Positions 1 through 10,035 are shown, numbered from the stretch's first letter. The stretch: 64,000 bases of DNA from CAVOJY01 sp963696405 (GCA_963696405.1 CAVOJY010000006.1:558001-622000); one strand, 5' to 3'. Translations and numbers: made by a program. Notes: generated by a model not told the origin, from the letters alone.

Positions 1-1
1 G

Positions 2-301
2 ATCCTGCGAAACGCGATCCGGGTCGGGCTCACGCCGCGTATGGCCTCCTGGGTCCGCGGCGGTCGGTACCGGTTCGTCGAGTGGGAGGCGTCACCGTCC
101 TCGCAGACCTCGGCCAGCCAGGCGGGCATCCTCCACGGCAACAACACCGACGTCCCGGCCTTCCGCTGGTACGAGAAGGAGCGGGGCCGGCTGATGGTCT
201 CCAACCATCCCGCCGACGCGACCGAGATCGAACGTGAGCCCGCTCTCGCGAAAGGGTCCCGGTCCGGCTCGACTCAAACTCCAGATCCCCGGCCGATCTA
301 G
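2..301 (+). pseudogene. 3'-truncated phosphodiesterase/nucleotide pyrophosphatase fragment
   Basis: The reading frame is open from the window edge, so the 5' end is missing. It encodes a stretch with the signatures SSQTSASQAG, LHGNNTDVPAFRWYEKE and MVSNHPADATEIE. These match my memory of the type I phosphodiesterase/nucleotide pyrophosphatase (alkaline phosphatase superfamily) proteins of Chloroflexota and Actinobacteria. In that family several hundred residues follow this point. Here the similarity stops near residue 77 and the frame ends at a TAG after about 20 unrelated residues. I read it as a gene broken at its 3' end by deletion or rearrangement. The family assignment is fairly sure; the cause of the truncation is inference. 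Confidence 0.6.
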
Positions 302-486
302 GCCGCTCCCACCACCAGCCTCACGCAGCCATCGACCAGCACGCCCCGGAGCCCATCCGCCCGGGCGATGCAGCCCGGGCATCTGAGACCGGTTGGCGGC
401 GAGGCCGCCGTTCCTCCGGATGAAGCGCGCCGCCGGACCCTCGACTGGCGGGCGGCGACGGAGTCGTCGGCGCCGATCCGACTGCG

Positions 487-1260
487 TTACCAGGCGGTCT
501 GACCGCCGTCGACCGCAACCACCGCCCCGTGCATGAACGACGCCGCGTCCGACGCCAGGAAGGCGATCACCGCCGCGATCTCGTCGGGCTTCCCGACGCG
601 CCCGATTGCCTGCCGTGCCGCCATCTGCACCCGCAGCTCATCGGCATTCGGCGCCCCGGCAAGGATCGAGCCGACCCAGGGCGTGTCAGTCACTCCGGGT
701 GCCACGGCGTTCGCACGGACGCCCAGGGACCCGAAGTCGATGGCGATCGACCTTGTGATCCCCACGACGGCGGCCTTGGTGGCCGCGTAGATCGCGCGAT
801 CGCGCGCCGCCTTGAGGGCCTGTGCCGAGGCCACGTTGACGATGGCGCCCCCACCCTCCTGGATCATGTGCGGGATCACCGCCCGACAGGTGATGAACGT
901 GGCGCGGACGTTGACATCGAACAACCTCTGGTACCACTCGTCGGTTGTATCCACCAGGTTGCCCCGAAAGCCGGTGCCGGCGCAGTTGACGAGGATGTCA
1001 ACCCGCTCCAGGCGCCTCATCGCCTCGGCGGTCGCATCCTCTGCCTGCGGCAGGTCCGAGAGGTCCCCGGTCACGCCGAGGAAGCGTGGCCCGAGCTTCT
1101 GCTCGAGGGCGGACAGGGCCGCAGTGTTGCGGCCGATCCCTGCCACGCGAGCCGCTCCACCGTCGATGAGCGCGAACACCGTGGCCTCACCGATCCCGGA
1201 TGACGCCCCGGTCACGATTGCGTTTCGGCCAGCAAAGGTGCCGTTCACAGTAGCCTCCAT
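487..1260 (-). CDS. SDR family oxidoreductase
   Basis: Classical short-chain dehydrogenase/reductase of 257 residues, the normal length. The dinucleotide-binding motif TGASSGIG lies at residues 17-24 and NCAG at 92-95. The catalytic triad is Ser145, Tyr158 and Lys162 (YxxxK). The C-terminal part ends in the usual AVDGG motif. It should be a soluble NAD(P)-dependent alcohol/ketone oxidoreductase; the substrate cannot be read from sequence. It is the last gene of the minus-strand catabolic operon, 32 bp after the PPOX-family gene, so it probably oxidises or reduces an intermediate of that pathway. Confidence 0.9.
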   Translation of the reverse strand: MEATVNGTFAGRNAIVTGASSGIGEATVFALIDGGAARVAGIGRNTAALSALEQKLGPRFLGVTGDLSDLPQAEDATAEAMRRLERVDILVNCAGTGFRGNLVDTTDEWYQRLFDVNVRATFITCRAVIPHMIQEGGGAIVNVASAQALKAARDRAIYAATKAAVVGITRSIAIDFGSLGVRANAVAPGVTDTPWVGSILAGAPNADELRVQMAARQAIGRVGKPDEIAAVIAFLASDAASFMHGAVVAVDGGQTAW

Positions 1261-1292
1261 CCTCTCGCGGGTCTGATCTCGCGCGGACGCGG

Positions 1293-1691
1293 TCAGGACT
1301 CGGCCAGGCTCCCGTGCAGAGCGACGTGGTCCGGTCGCACGATGAAGCTCACCCGGTGCTGGCCCGCGAAGAACTCCGGGTCGACGCCGTATCGGCGGGC
1401 GAGGCTGCGGATGTCGCGCTGCCCGCGCTCCGCATCACCGACCACCTCGGCCTCTCCCCGGATGATCACATAGTCCTCTCCGTCGAAGATGGCGAGGCTC
1501 ATGCGCGGATCCCGACGCAGGTTGGCCGGCCAGCGGCGCCCTTCGAGCGAGTTGATGAGAACGCCGTCCTCGGCGAGCGAAAACCACACCACAGCCTGGT
1601 GCAGCATGTTGTCGGGGCCGAACGTGGCGATGGCAGCGCATCGAGGTGCCGACAGGAACTCCGCGATGGCAGGAGAGAACGGGCTGCTCAC
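1293..1691 (-). CDS. Pyridoxamine 5'-phosphate oxidase-fold (PPOX/F420-type) protein
   Basis: A 132-residue split-barrel flavin-binding family protein. Typical features are the opening FSPAIAEFLSAPRCAAIAT, the WFSLAEDGVLINS strand and RRWPANLRRDPRMSLAIFD, which carries the basic residues that bind flavin or F420 phosphate. I chose the GTG at 1691 because AAGGGGG lies about 9 bp upstream and family similarity begins there. A longer frame reaches 1901 but only overlaps the upstream Gfo/Idh gene with low-complexity sequence. It probably reduces a small unsaturated molecule using FMN or F420. Whether it uses F420 cannot be decided. Confidence 0.8.
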   Translation of the reverse strand: MSSPFSPAIAEFLSAPRCAAIATFGPDNMLHQAVVWFSLAEDGVLINSLEGRRWPANLRRDPRMSLAIFDGEDYVIIRGEAEVVGDAERGQRDIRSLARRYGVDPEFFAGQHRVSFIVRPDHVALHGSLAES

Positions 1692-1764
1692 GACTGGAGT
1701 CCCCCTTGATTGACTGCCCCGACGTGGAGCGTCTTCACGAGAGCCGCGGTGTGCGCGGCTTGCT

Positions 1765-2787
1765 TCACCGCACGGGTGCGCTCGCGCTCCCCGTGAACTT
1801 GCCGACGACCACGGCGTTCGCGTAGGCCTCGCGGATGAGCCGGACGTTCTCGCGGCCGTCCTCGCCGGTGGTCGGGACCGGGCGCCCGGCATCGAGCGCA
1901 TCGAGGAAGGCGCGCACGCTCGCGACGATTGATTCCTCCCACGTCATCGCGTCCACGTCCTCGAAAGTCCACGCTCGACCCTGGTAGCGCTCCAACCTCG
2001 GTTCCTGGGGCCGGAACCCGAACGAGATCTCCTCGAACCCGCCGATGCGAAGCACGGCGTCCTTGGTGACGACCTCGATGCTGTCATCGAACTGGCCATC
2101 CGGTCCGTAGTAGTTGGCCTCGATGACCCCGGCCGCCCCGCACGCGAACCGCACGTACACGATCGCCAGGCTCTCGCCCTCCGTGCTCGGGACATCCAGG
2201 ATCGACCGGACGTCCGTGATCCGGCCGAACAGGTGTTGCGCGACGTAGAAGGCATGCGCGCCCGCATCGTTCATCAGTCCGCCGCCGGTCTTCACGGGGT
2301 CGGACCTCCACCCGGGGTACGGGTCGTGGATCCCGATCCGGTGTCGGAACAGCACTGGCACCCCGAGCGTGCCCGAGTCGATGAGCTCACGCGCCTTCAC
2401 GATGGACGGCACGAACAGGCGGTTGTGGGAGACGCCGACGCGGACGCCCTTCCGGGACGCGGCCACGTTGATCTCGTCGCATTCGGCAACGGAGACCGCC
2501 ATTGGCTTGTCGAGGAGCACGTGCTTGCCAGCAGTGATCGCCGCCATCGCGACCGGCCAGTGCAGGTCGTGGGGGAGGCAGATCGCGACGACATCGACGT
2601 CATCGCGGTCCAGGACCGCCCGCGCGTCGCGGTACCCTGCCGCCGAGTACTTCTCCGACACCCGCCTTGTCCGCTCGTCGTCGACGTCGCACGCGGCGGC
2701 GAGACGGGCGGAGGTCGATTGGGCGATGGCCTGCGCGTACACATCCCCGATGTCGCCCAAGCCGATGAGTCCAGCCCTCAGCATCAC
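1765..2787 (-). CDS. Gfo/Idh/MocA family oxidoreductase
   Basis: A 340-residue NAD(P)-dependent oxidoreductase. The N-terminal Rossmann motif is GLIGLGDIGDVYA. The family Lys-Pro motif appears as LDKPMAVS near residue 95 (usually EKP). The C-terminal substrate domain contains GGLMNDAGAHAFYVAQHLFG. Such enzymes oxidise sugars, inositols or related polyols, or reduce imines. It sits between the TIM-barrel isomerase (97 bp upstream) and the PPOX gene (73 bp downstream) in the same direction. A second Gfo/Idh gene, broken, lies at 10467-11518, so the pathway may have two such steps. Confidence 0.9.
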   Translation of the reverse strand: MMLRAGLIGLGDIGDVYAQAIAQSTSARLAAACDVDDERTRRVSEKYSAAGYRDARAVLDRDDVDVVAICLPHDLHWPVAMAAITAGKHVLLDKPMAVSVAECDEINVAASRKGVRVGVSHNRLFVPSIVKARELIDSGTLGVPVLFRHRIGIHDPYPGWRSDPVKTGGGLMNDAGAHAFYVAQHLFGRITDVRSILDVPSTEGESLAIVYVRFACGAAGVIEANYYGPDGQFDDSIEVVTKDAVLRIGGFEEISFGFRPQEPRLERYQGRAWTFEDVDAMTWEESIVASVRAFLDALDAGRPVPTTGEDGRENVRLIREAYANAVVVGKFTGSASAPVR

Positions 2788-2883
2788 AACCTCCCTGACT
2801 GATGGTGCCCACTGAACGCAGCGCGCCGCGAGACGACCTGCCGCGCCCGCACGTCTTCTCCAGCCCGGCCACCCGGGCCCACG

Positions 2884-3768
2884 TCAGCCCGCCGCTGCGG
2901 TGAACTCCTCCACCGTGGTACGGTTGAAGCGAAGCGACTCCAGGACACGGTGCTCCTGTCGGAACACCGTCACCGTCATCACCCCGTCGAAGCTGACCTC
3001 CTTCAGGCCGCCGAACACGTCGGGCCAGTCGATCTCGCCGACCCCGATGTCGTTGTGCGAATGCACACGGGAACCGGGGGCGGGCGGGTTGAGGAAGATC
3101 CGCTCCGGCCGGAACGTGTCGGCGATGTGGACGTGGTCGAGCGTGTCACCGGCGTAGCGGATGATCTCGCCGTTGCTCGTGAACGGCCGGCCGATCAGCC
3201 CGGCCGCCGTCCGCGGGTCGATGCCGAGGTAGTAGGCGTGCGGCACGCAGTGCAGGTAGACGAGGTTCGCACTGCGGATGCCGCGGATGAAGTCGACGGC
3301 GCCGATCCCGGATTCGATGAAGTCGCCGGGGTGAGGCTCGATTGCGATCGTCACCCCCGCGCGTTCGCAGACCGGCAGGATCTCGTCGAGCGTTCGGAGC
3401 AGGGCGGCCTCGCCCTCCTGCGGGTACGCGGGATGGCCCGTGAGCTCGGCGTTGATCCTGGAGCACCCGAGTTCGGCCGTGATCTCGATCGCCTGCTTCC
3501 AGTACCGCACGGTTGCCGTCCGGATCGACTCGTCACTGCTCGCGGACGCGTACTCGAGGAAGACCGAGGCGACCTCGACCCCCGTGTCGCGGCTCGCCGC
3601 GCGCGCCTCCTCGACGGCCGCCTGGGATGCCCGTCGCCCCGCGTAGCTCGGCAGGAAGTCGTCGCGCGGCGAGAACTCGAGGTAGCGGTACCCGGCCTCG
3701 GCCACGGCCTCGAAGACTCCGGTGACGCTCCTGTTCCGGAGCATCCACGTATCGGTTGCCAGCTTCAT
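2884..3768 (-). CDS. Sugar phosphate isomerase/epimerase (AP-endonuclease-2-like TIM barrel)
   Basis: A 294-residue xylose-isomerase-like TIM barrel. It has the family layout: N-terminal YLEFSPRDDF, metal-site strands around IAIEPHPGDF and DHVHIADT, and the late HSHNDIGVGEIDWPDVFGGL motif. These proteins include sugar epimerases, inosose dehydratases and hydroxypyruvate isomerases. Which reaction applies here is unknown. The pairing with a Gfo/Idh oxidoreductase 97 bp downstream is a common polyol/sugar catabolism arrangement. The start has GGGAG a few bases upstream. The complete frame and conserved metal residues suggest it is functional. Confidence 0.88.
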   Translation of the reverse strand: MKLATDTWMLRNRSVTGVFEAVAEAGYRYLEFSPRDDFLPSYAGRRASQAAVEEARAASRDTGVEVASVFLEYASASSDESIRTATVRYWKQAIEITAELGCSRINAELTGHPAYPQEGEAALLRTLDEILPVCERAGVTIAIEPHPGDFIESGIGAVDFIRGIRSANLVYLHCVPHAYYLGIDPRTAAGLIGRPFTSNGEIIRYAGDTLDHVHIADTFRPERIFLNPPAPGSRVHSHNDIGVGEIDWPDVFGGLKEVSFDGVMTVTVFRQEHRVLESLRFNRTTVEEFTAAAG

Positions 3769-3835
3769 GTCTCGCTCCCTTCTCGCCCTTCGCAGCCCTC
3801 CCCCGGGGCGCCCCGCGAGCAGGCCTCTGCGCAGC

Positions 3836-4708
3836 TCAGGCCTGGAGTCCCATGATCGCGCGGGCCTCGTCGGGCGTGGCGATCTCCCGGCCCATGGTCC
3901 TTGCCATGTCGACGACGACCCGTACGAGATCCGCGTTTGCCCGGGCCGGGGAACCGTCCGGCATGTACGGGTTGTCCTCCCAGCCCACGCGAACGTTCCC
4001 GCCCATCGCGATGGCGAGGGCGTGGAGCCGCCACTGCATGGGATCCATGACGCTCAGGTTCCAGATCATCCTCGGGGGGAGGTGGTTGACGAGATACAGG
4101 AGCGCATCGTGCGTCGGGGGCGTCCACGCACCGCCGGGCCAGCCCAGGAACAGGGTCGTCCAGACCGGGTCGTCGAGCACTCCGAGCTTGCGGATGTACT
4201 CGATGTTCCAGAAGGCGCCGGTGTAGAAGGACTCCACCTCCGTCTTCACCCCGTGCTCCTTGGCCGCGCGGCAGAACGTCTCGAGCTCATCGCGCGGGTG
4301 GATCGCGTACATCTCGTTGGCGGGGTATGCCTCGTCAGGCCGGAAGTACTCGTCGTGCACGTTGAACGCGTACGACATCATCTCGGGCTTCAGGTCCATG
4401 AGCCGGATCTTCTCCTCGATCCGGGCGCTGGCGATCCCGAACTGGACGATCGGGTTGCACTCGGCGCGGATGATCTCGGTCAGCCGCTTCCAGCCGTCGA
4501 AGTCCACCTTCGAGAGCCGCCGGCCGTCGGGCTGGATCTCGTGCTCCAGGTAGTGCACGCCATGATGGTGGACGATGCTGGCACCGGCGCGGACGGCGTC
4601 GATGTACTGGGCACCGATGGCCTCGACGTCTTCGATGGGGGGCATGAGCGGGTTGCCCGGATACGACATCGACGAGTCCACCGTCACGGTGATGATCAGC
4701 TTCTCCAT
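3836..4708 (-). CDS. BKACE family protein (3-keto-5-aminohexanoate cleavage-like enzyme)
   Basis: A 290-residue beta-keto acid cleavage enzyme (DUF849/BKACE family). The early VTVDSS segment precedes the zinc-site histidines in IVHHHGVHY (normally HxHxR). The zinc glutamate lies in VRVGWEDNPYMPDG near the C-terminus. Family members condense a beta-keto acid with acetyl-CoA and release acetoacetate plus a new CoA thioester; kce of lysine fermentation is the type member. The Arg of HxHxR is absent, so the substrate may differ from known subfamilies. The start at 4708 is preceded by GGAG at ideal spacing. The frame stays open far upstream, but that part only overlaps the permease gene in another frame. 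Confidence 0.85.
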   Translation of the reverse strand: MEKLIITVTVDSSMSYPGNPLMPPIEDVEAIGAQYIDAVRAGASIVHHHGVHYLEHEIQPDGRRLSKVDFDGWKRLTEIIRAECNPIVQFGIASARIEEKIRLMDLKPEMMSYAFNVHDEYFRPDEAYPANEMYAIHPRDELETFCRAAKEHGVKTEVESFYTGAFWNIEYIRKLGVLDDPVWTTLFLGWPGGAWTPPTHDALLYLVNHLPPRMIWNLSVMDPMQWRLHALAIAMGGNVRVGWEDNPYMPDGSPARANADLVRVVVDMARTMGREIATPDEARAIMGLQA

Positions 4709-4863
4709 GTCTCCACTCCCTGCTTGTGGCCTTCGTTGCAGCGGTGTCATCCGGTCCGGTTCAGCCGCCGGGGGTCGCCCCGGGCGCCGACGTTCACGTC
4801 GTCTCGAGGCGCAGGCGGGACCAACCACGACTGCGCCCGTCGACAGCGTGAGCCGACGCGTGT

Positions 4864-6696
4864 TCAGCTGGCCTGCTGGCTGATGGGACGGTAGGAACGG
4901 GCAATCCTCTCCCGGCGAAACCTCCTCAACGCGCCGAATACCGTGCGCAATGCCACGAGCAACGCAGCCCCCGCAAAGAGGACAAGCGCGACCGCAGCAC
5001 TCCGCGGACTGGCGTCGAGGACGATGTCCTGCCACATGCGAAGCGGCAGGGGGACCGCGTTCGGCCCCGACATGAACAACGCGACGACCACGTCGTCGAA
5101 GGCGACGATGAACGCAAAGACAAACGAACTGACGAGGGCGGCTGCCAGCAGCGGCACGATCACGTGTCGCGCAACCGAGAGTGGTGGCGCCCCGAGACTC
5201 GAAGCCGCACGCTCGAGGGCCGGGTCCAGGTTCCTGAGGGCAGCACTCGTGATGAAGGCACTGAACGGCACGCCGAGCACGGTGTACCCGATGATGAAGG
5301 CGATGGGAGTGCCCTGGAGCCCGAAGGGCACGATGACGTAGAAGAGTCCGAGCGCGAACACGACGACGGGCGTGACCACGGGCGCGATGACGGCGATCAT
5401 GACCAGCGTTCGGCCGCGGCCGCTCCCGCGCACGAGCCAGTACCCTGCCAGCGCCCCGATCGCTACGGCCAGGCCCGCTGACACCGTGGCTACTCCGATC
5501 GTGAACAGCGTCGAGTTCAGCCAGGCAGGGCTCGAGAAATAGGCCTCGATCCACTGGAGCGAGTAGGTCTCCGGGGGAAAGCGCAACGATGCCGATCCCG
5601 AGAACGCCCAGAGAACGACGACGATCATCGGTCCGGTGAGGAACAGGACGGTTGCCGCGGCCAGGACCGCGAGCACCGGCTTTCGCACGGCGCTGATGAC
5701 GTCCGCGACGCCGTCCCCGGCCCTGTTTGCGACCGGAGCAAGCCCTTGCGCAAGGCGATCCCTCGCGTCGGCCACACGGACGGGTGAGGTCCAGCGCAGG
5801 CGGCGGCGCGCGGCACGGCCCGCCGTGGGCTCCACCACGCTCGTGCCGGGCATGGCGATGGCGATGTTCCGGTACAGGAGGGCCACCAAGAACAGGACGA
5901 TGGCAAGCAGCACCACCGCCTGGGCGGAGGCGCCGGCGAAGTCCATGAGATTGCCGAACTGCACCTGGATCGTCTGCGCGACCATGGCGTCCCCGGGCCC
6001 GCCGAGCATCGCCGGGGTGATGAAGAAGCCGAGCGTGCTGACGAAGACGAGGCTCGCGCCGGCGGCGATGCCCGACATGGTCGCGGGACGATACACGTGC
6101 CAGAACGCCTTCGCCGGAACCGCTCCCAGGCTCTGCGCGGCAAGCACCTGGGCTCGGTCGATCCGGGTCATCACCGAGTACAGCGGCAGCACCATGAGCG
6201 GCAGCTGCACCTGGACGATGCCGATCATCATGCCCTGGAAGCTGAATGCGAGGACCGGGGGATCCGCGAGGCCGACCAGCTTCAGCAGGTTCTGCAGCAG
6301 GCCGTTCGAGCCGAGGATCGCGATCCACGCGTAGGAACGAATGAGGGTTGTCGTGAAGAACGGGATGGTCACCACGAGCAGCAGCGGCCAGGCGAGTCGC
6401 TGCGGCACGCGACTGATCACGTAGGCAAGCGGGTAGCCGACCAGAAGGCAGGCGATCGTCGTCAGCGCCGCCACCTCGAAGGTCCTGAGCAGGACGAGGG
6501 GATATCGCGCACTTGCCGCAAGGTTGGTGTAGTTGGAGAGCGTGAACTGACCGTTCTCGATCAGGCTGTCGACGGCAAGGCGACCGAGCGGGTACGCGAA
6601 CGCGAGTGCGAGAACGACGAGGAGCGGCAGGACCGGCAGGTAGGAGGACAGACGGCGCGGCGTGGCCGCGCCGTCTGCGCCCATCTCGGTGGACAC
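4864..6696 (-). CDS. ABC transporter permease, fused PotB-PotC-like double domain
   Basis: A 610-residue membrane protein holding two binding-protein-dependent permease domains. Each domain has about six membrane segments and one EAA-type loop. The first loop is AQSLGAVPAKAFWHVYRP and the second is ASSLGAPPLSVARHVIVP; these contact the ATPase. Polyamine, iron and phosphonate importers usually have two separate permeases (PotB and PotC). Fused forms are known for the iron/putrescine class. A hydrophilic linker of roughly 60 residues joins the halves. It follows the substrate-binding protein by 26 bp and completes an importer with the ATPase at 8039-9216. Unlike its two partners, this gene is intact. 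Confidence 0.9.
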   Translation of the reverse strand: MSTEMGADGAATPRRLSSYLPVLPLLVVLALAFAYPLGRLAVDSLIENGQFTLSNYTNLAASARYPLVLLRTFEVAALTTIACLLVGYPLAYVISRVPQRLAWPLLLVVTIPFFTTTLIRSYAWIAILGSNGLLQNLLKLVGLADPPVLAFSFQGMMIGIVQVQLPLMVLPLYSVMTRIDRAQVLAAQSLGAVPAKAFWHVYRPATMSGIAAGASLVFVSTLGFFITPAMLGGPGDAMVAQTIQVQFGNLMDFAGASAQAVVLLAIVLFLVALLYRNIAIAMPGTSVVEPTAGRAARRRLRWTSPVRVADARDRLAQGLAPVANRAGDGVADVISAVRKPVLAVLAAATVLFLTGPMIVVVLWAFSGSASLRFPPETYSLQWIEAYFSSPAWLNSTLFTIGVATVSAGLAVAIGALAGYWLVRGSGRGRTLVMIAVIAPVVTPVVVFALGLFYVIVPFGLQGTPIAFIIGYTVLGVPFSAFITSAALRNLDPALERAASSLGAPPLSVARHVIVPLLAAALVSSFVFAFIVAFDDVVVALFMSGPNAVPLPLRMWQDIVLDASPRSAAVALVLFAGAALLVALRTVFGALRRFRRERIARSYRPISQQAS

Positions 6697-6722
6697 GCGC
6701 CGATCCTCTCAGCAGGTCAGGA

Positions 6723-7916
6723 TCAGTACGTCGCGATCCACTCCTGCCACTTCTCGATGAGGACCTCTTCGTTGGTCTTGTCGGAGTTCGGTGCCTTGGA
6801 CTCCCACCACGCGTAGTCCTGCACGACGGCGGTGCCCATGTTGGCGGCCGCGGTCGGGAGGAGCGCCTGGCGGGCCGGGTCGAGCTGCTCCAGCGCCTTC
6901 TGGTTGCCCGGCGAGTACGTGATGAGGTTAGCAAACGCGACCTGCTGCTCAGGCTGCTGCATGAAGGCGAGCAGCTTCTGCGCATTGGCGGCGTTCTTCG
7001 CGCCCTTGAGGATCGCCCACACGTCGTACTGGACGATCTGCTGGCCCCAGGAGAAGTCGATGGGCGTGCCCGCCTGCTGGCCGTTGTAGACCCTGCCGTT
7101 CCAGGCGCTGACCATCGCCGCCTGTCCGTCGTTGATGAGTTGGATGGGTTCGGCGCCGCTCTCCCAGAACTTCAGGATGTTCGGCTTGAACGCCTTCAGG
7201 AACGCGAGGGCCCGGTCGCCGTCGATCGGGTACAGCTTGTCGGGGGCGACCCCGTCCCCGAGCAGCGCGAGTTCGTACGTGCCGCCGCCGCGCACCCCAC
7301 GCCCCCGGGGCGAACGCTCGCTTGCCCGGGTACTTGGTGGCATCGAAGATGTCGGGCCACCCCGAGACCGTCGCGTCGGCGAAGGTCTTCGAGCTCCATG
7401 CAGGCACCAGGCCGAAATAGTAGGCGGGCACGTAGAATTCCGTCGCCTTCGCCGGGCCGATGTCATCCTTGCTGACGCTGCCCCAGAGCGAGAAGTCGAC
7501 CGGCTCGCATGCGCCTCTGCATGTATTGCTCGACGGTAGCGCCGTTGGGGTTGTTCAGGTCGTAGGGAGGTGCCCCTGCGAGGGTCTGTGCAAGGACGAC
7601 CGAGGCATCGAAGTTGCCGGCATTTAGCGTGATCTTGATGCCGGTCGCCTTCTCGAAAGGATCGAAGTAGGCCTTCTTGAACGCCTCGGCCAGGGCGCCG
7701 CCGACGTCGGGGACGACGACTTCGCCGGTTCCGGAGAGGGAGGGCGCCGCGCTGGCCGGCGCGGCGCTCGGGACCGCCCGTCGGGGCCGCCGTCGACGCG
7801 GACGAGCACGCGGCGATGAGCCCCCCGCCGACCACGACTCCGGCTGATGCAAGGCCGGCCCTGATCAGGAACTTCCGTCGGCTCAGCAACGCATCGAGTT
7901 CGTTGAGTTCACTCAC
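6723..7916 (-). pseudogene. ABC substrate-binding lipoprotein (PotD/AfuA-like), three frameshifts
   Basis: Reading three frames in turn rebuilds a periplasmic binding protein of about 400 residues. The GTG at 7916 has GAGGAGGT 7 bp upstream. The N-terminus carries a twin-arginine-like SRRKFLIRAG, a hydrophobic stretch and the lipobox LIAAC. Shifts occur near 7775, near 7505 and near 7300. Recognisable family segments are FDPFEKATGIKITLNAG, PPYDLNNPNG, WPDIFDATKYPGKRAFAP and GQAAMVSAWNGRVYN. All three shifts need one base skipped, so each site looks like one extra base. It would deliver the substrate of the importer. Whether it is a true pseudogene or a mis-assembled gene is open. Confidence 0.75.
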
Positions 7917-8038
7917 GTTCGGGACCTCCTCTTCGCCCCGCATTCCGGCGGGCAGCGGTCGGCATCCGCAGGCCACCCGAGAGTAGCCTCAGGTTCACTG
8001 ACTGGTCGATCGAGCGAGAGGCTCTAGCAAGTGGTTCC

Positions 8039-9216
8039 TCAAAGGCTCTCATCCTCCTCGTAGACGTGGGTGTCATCGCTCCTCCAGCAGAGAGCGACTG
8101 TCTGTGAATGCGGAATTGTGGCCGAAGCCGTCGTCGCCGGCACACGGGGCGACGACGGTCCCGAAGGCCGTCTGCGCGACGTACGAGGTGCTCGCGCCCA
8201 CATAGAGGATCTCGACGAGCTCGCCCGCGATGCCCTGCTCAGTGCAGCTGACCGGAGGCGCGACGCTGATCCGCTCGGGTTGGACGGCGACGCGAACCGG
8301 GGCTCCGACACCGGGCTGCGGATCAGCGCGGCGCCAGGCCGTGGAGAACGATGTCGTCGGAGAGGGCGACGTCGACGCTCCCGGCGTCTGCCGACACCAC
8401 CCGACCGCGGAAGAAGTTGGACTCCCCGACGAAGCCGGCGATGAACGGGTTCCGGGGACGTTCGTAGAGATCCTCGGGGCTGCCGACCTGCTGAAGCACG
8501 CCGTGGCGCACGATCGCCACGCGATCTGCCATCGTCAGCGCTTCCTTGCCGTGCGTGACGTACAGCACGGTCGTCTCCAGGCGTCGCTGGAGCATCCGAA
8601 GCTCGATCTGCATCTCCTGTCGCAGCTTCCGGTCCAGGGCGCCGAGCGGCTCGTCCATCAGGAGGAGCGAGGGACGAAAGACGATTGCCCGGGCCAGGGC
8701 CACGCGTTGCTGCTGGCCGCCGGAGAGCTGGCGCGGGAAGCGCGACTCGAAGCCACCGAGTTGCACCAGATCGAGGCCCTCCGAGAACACGCGCTCGCTG
8801 CTGGCCCGACGGCACGTGGCGCATGCGCAGGGGAAACGCGATGTTGTCGGCGACCGTCATGTGCGGGAACAGGGCGTAGCGCTGGAACACCATCCCGATC
8901 CCCTCCGGTAGGGCGGCACCAGCGAGATGTCCCTGCCGTCGAGCAGCACCTGCCCGCTGGACGGCCGCTCGAAGCCGGCAATCAGGTTCAGGATCGTGGT
9001 CTTGCCGGACCCGGACGGCCCGAGCAGGGCGAGGAACTCCCCGCCTTCGACGCGGAGCGACACTCCCGCCACGGCGACCGTCGACCCGAACGTCTTGCGG
9101 AGGTCCACCAGCTCGATCTGGCCGCGTCGCTCGGCTTGTCCGCCCGGAGCGATCGCGCCGCTCGCTTCATCGCCGACAGCTTGCTGCGGTTCGGGCTGTC
9201 CGTTCAGCAACGCCAC
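8039..9216 (-). pseudogene. ABC transporter ATPase (PotA-like), about four frameshifts
   Basis: Joining frames rebuilds a PotA/FbpC-type ATPase of about 390 residues. The Walker A motif GPSGSGKTT comes first, then the Q-loop region VFQRYALFPHMTV after a shift near 8890. The signature LSGGQQQRVALARA and Walker B LLLMDEPLGALD follow after a second shift near 8810. A C-terminal TOBE domain (VRVAVQPERISV, LVEILYVGAS, CWRSDDTHVYEE) follows shifts near 8330 and near 8110. All catalytic motifs survive; only the frame is broken. It lies 122 bp upstream of the binding protein in the same operon. The number of intact motifs argues for recent damage or assembly error. Confidence 0.72.
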
Positions 9217-9252
9217 CTCCTCAACCCAGTCCTTCGACAGGCAGCCGGCCGC

Positions 9253-9969
9253 CTAGGGCAGCAACGGGCCCGGGCGGATGAGCGGATTGCGCAGCACGGG
9301 CCGAGAAGCCTTCACGCGTAGGCGACACCGGCCTGCAGACCGCGAAACCGTCCAACGATTTCCGCGTGTGTCACGAGATCCCACCCTGCGAACCTGGGCT
9401 GGCTCATCATCTGCGACTCGTGCATTCGGAGCAGCTCGCATTTCCTCTCGAACTGCCTGGTGATGTCCACGTAGACCCACTTGGCTGGAAGTCGAGCCCG
9501 GTGATCGTGTCCGTGTAGAAGACCGCGGGCGGCCGGTCCAGGGCCGGCTCGTCACGCCGGATCGGAGCCACCGCCGCCAGCAGGGCAGCCTGGGTGGCGA
9601 TCTGGCCGGTGGTGATGTGGTCGATGCTGTAGTCGGTCGGCGGCGCGGTGAGAACGACGTCCACCGAGACCTGGCGGAAGAGCTGGACCAGCATGGTTCT
9701 GAGGTCGGGCTGATCCTGATGAAGCCGTCGTCCGCCCCGAGGCACACGTATGTCGCTCCGAGTGCCTCCGCAACGCGGGAGGCCTCCCGCTGGCGGATCG
9801 CAGCAACCTCCTCTGTCAGGGATCGTGAGGTCGAACCCGCCGCCCTTCTCGGCGCGCGAAACGCGACCAGCGTGACCTGATCGCCGCGCTCCCGGCACTT
9901 CGCCAGTGTGCCGAGACAGCTGAGCTCGTCGTCCGGATGCGCGTTCACGGCCACGATGCTGTGGACCAT
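9253..9969 (-). pseudogene. PIG-L family deacetylase/hydrolase, frameshifted
   Basis: The start ATG at 9969 follows GGAG by 7 bp. The zinc motif AHPDDE appears in VAVNAHPDDELSCLG, followed by REASRVAEALGATYVCLGADDGF. The frame then breaks. The rest, with TAPPTDYSIDHITTGQIAT (the later metal-binding His region) and AVFYTDTITGLDF, continues in a second frame. The C-terminus (VYVDITRQFERKCELL) is in a third. At least three shifts are needed. The 3' limit is uncertain: one frame stops near 9319, another runs to 9253. It is the first gene of the minus-strand operon, directly behind the promoter at 10067-10096. It may remove an N-acyl group from the imported compound. Confidence 0.65.
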
Positions 9970-10035
9970 CTCGACGCTCCATCCCCTCCGCCACAGCTGC
10001 CCATCGCCCGGCACCCCGCCACGCCCGGTCGCCGT

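Noticed and set aside
4709..6985. Long open frame upstream of the BKACE gene, continuous to 6985
   Set aside because: It is Arg/Pro/Ala-rich and only shadows the permease gene in another frame.
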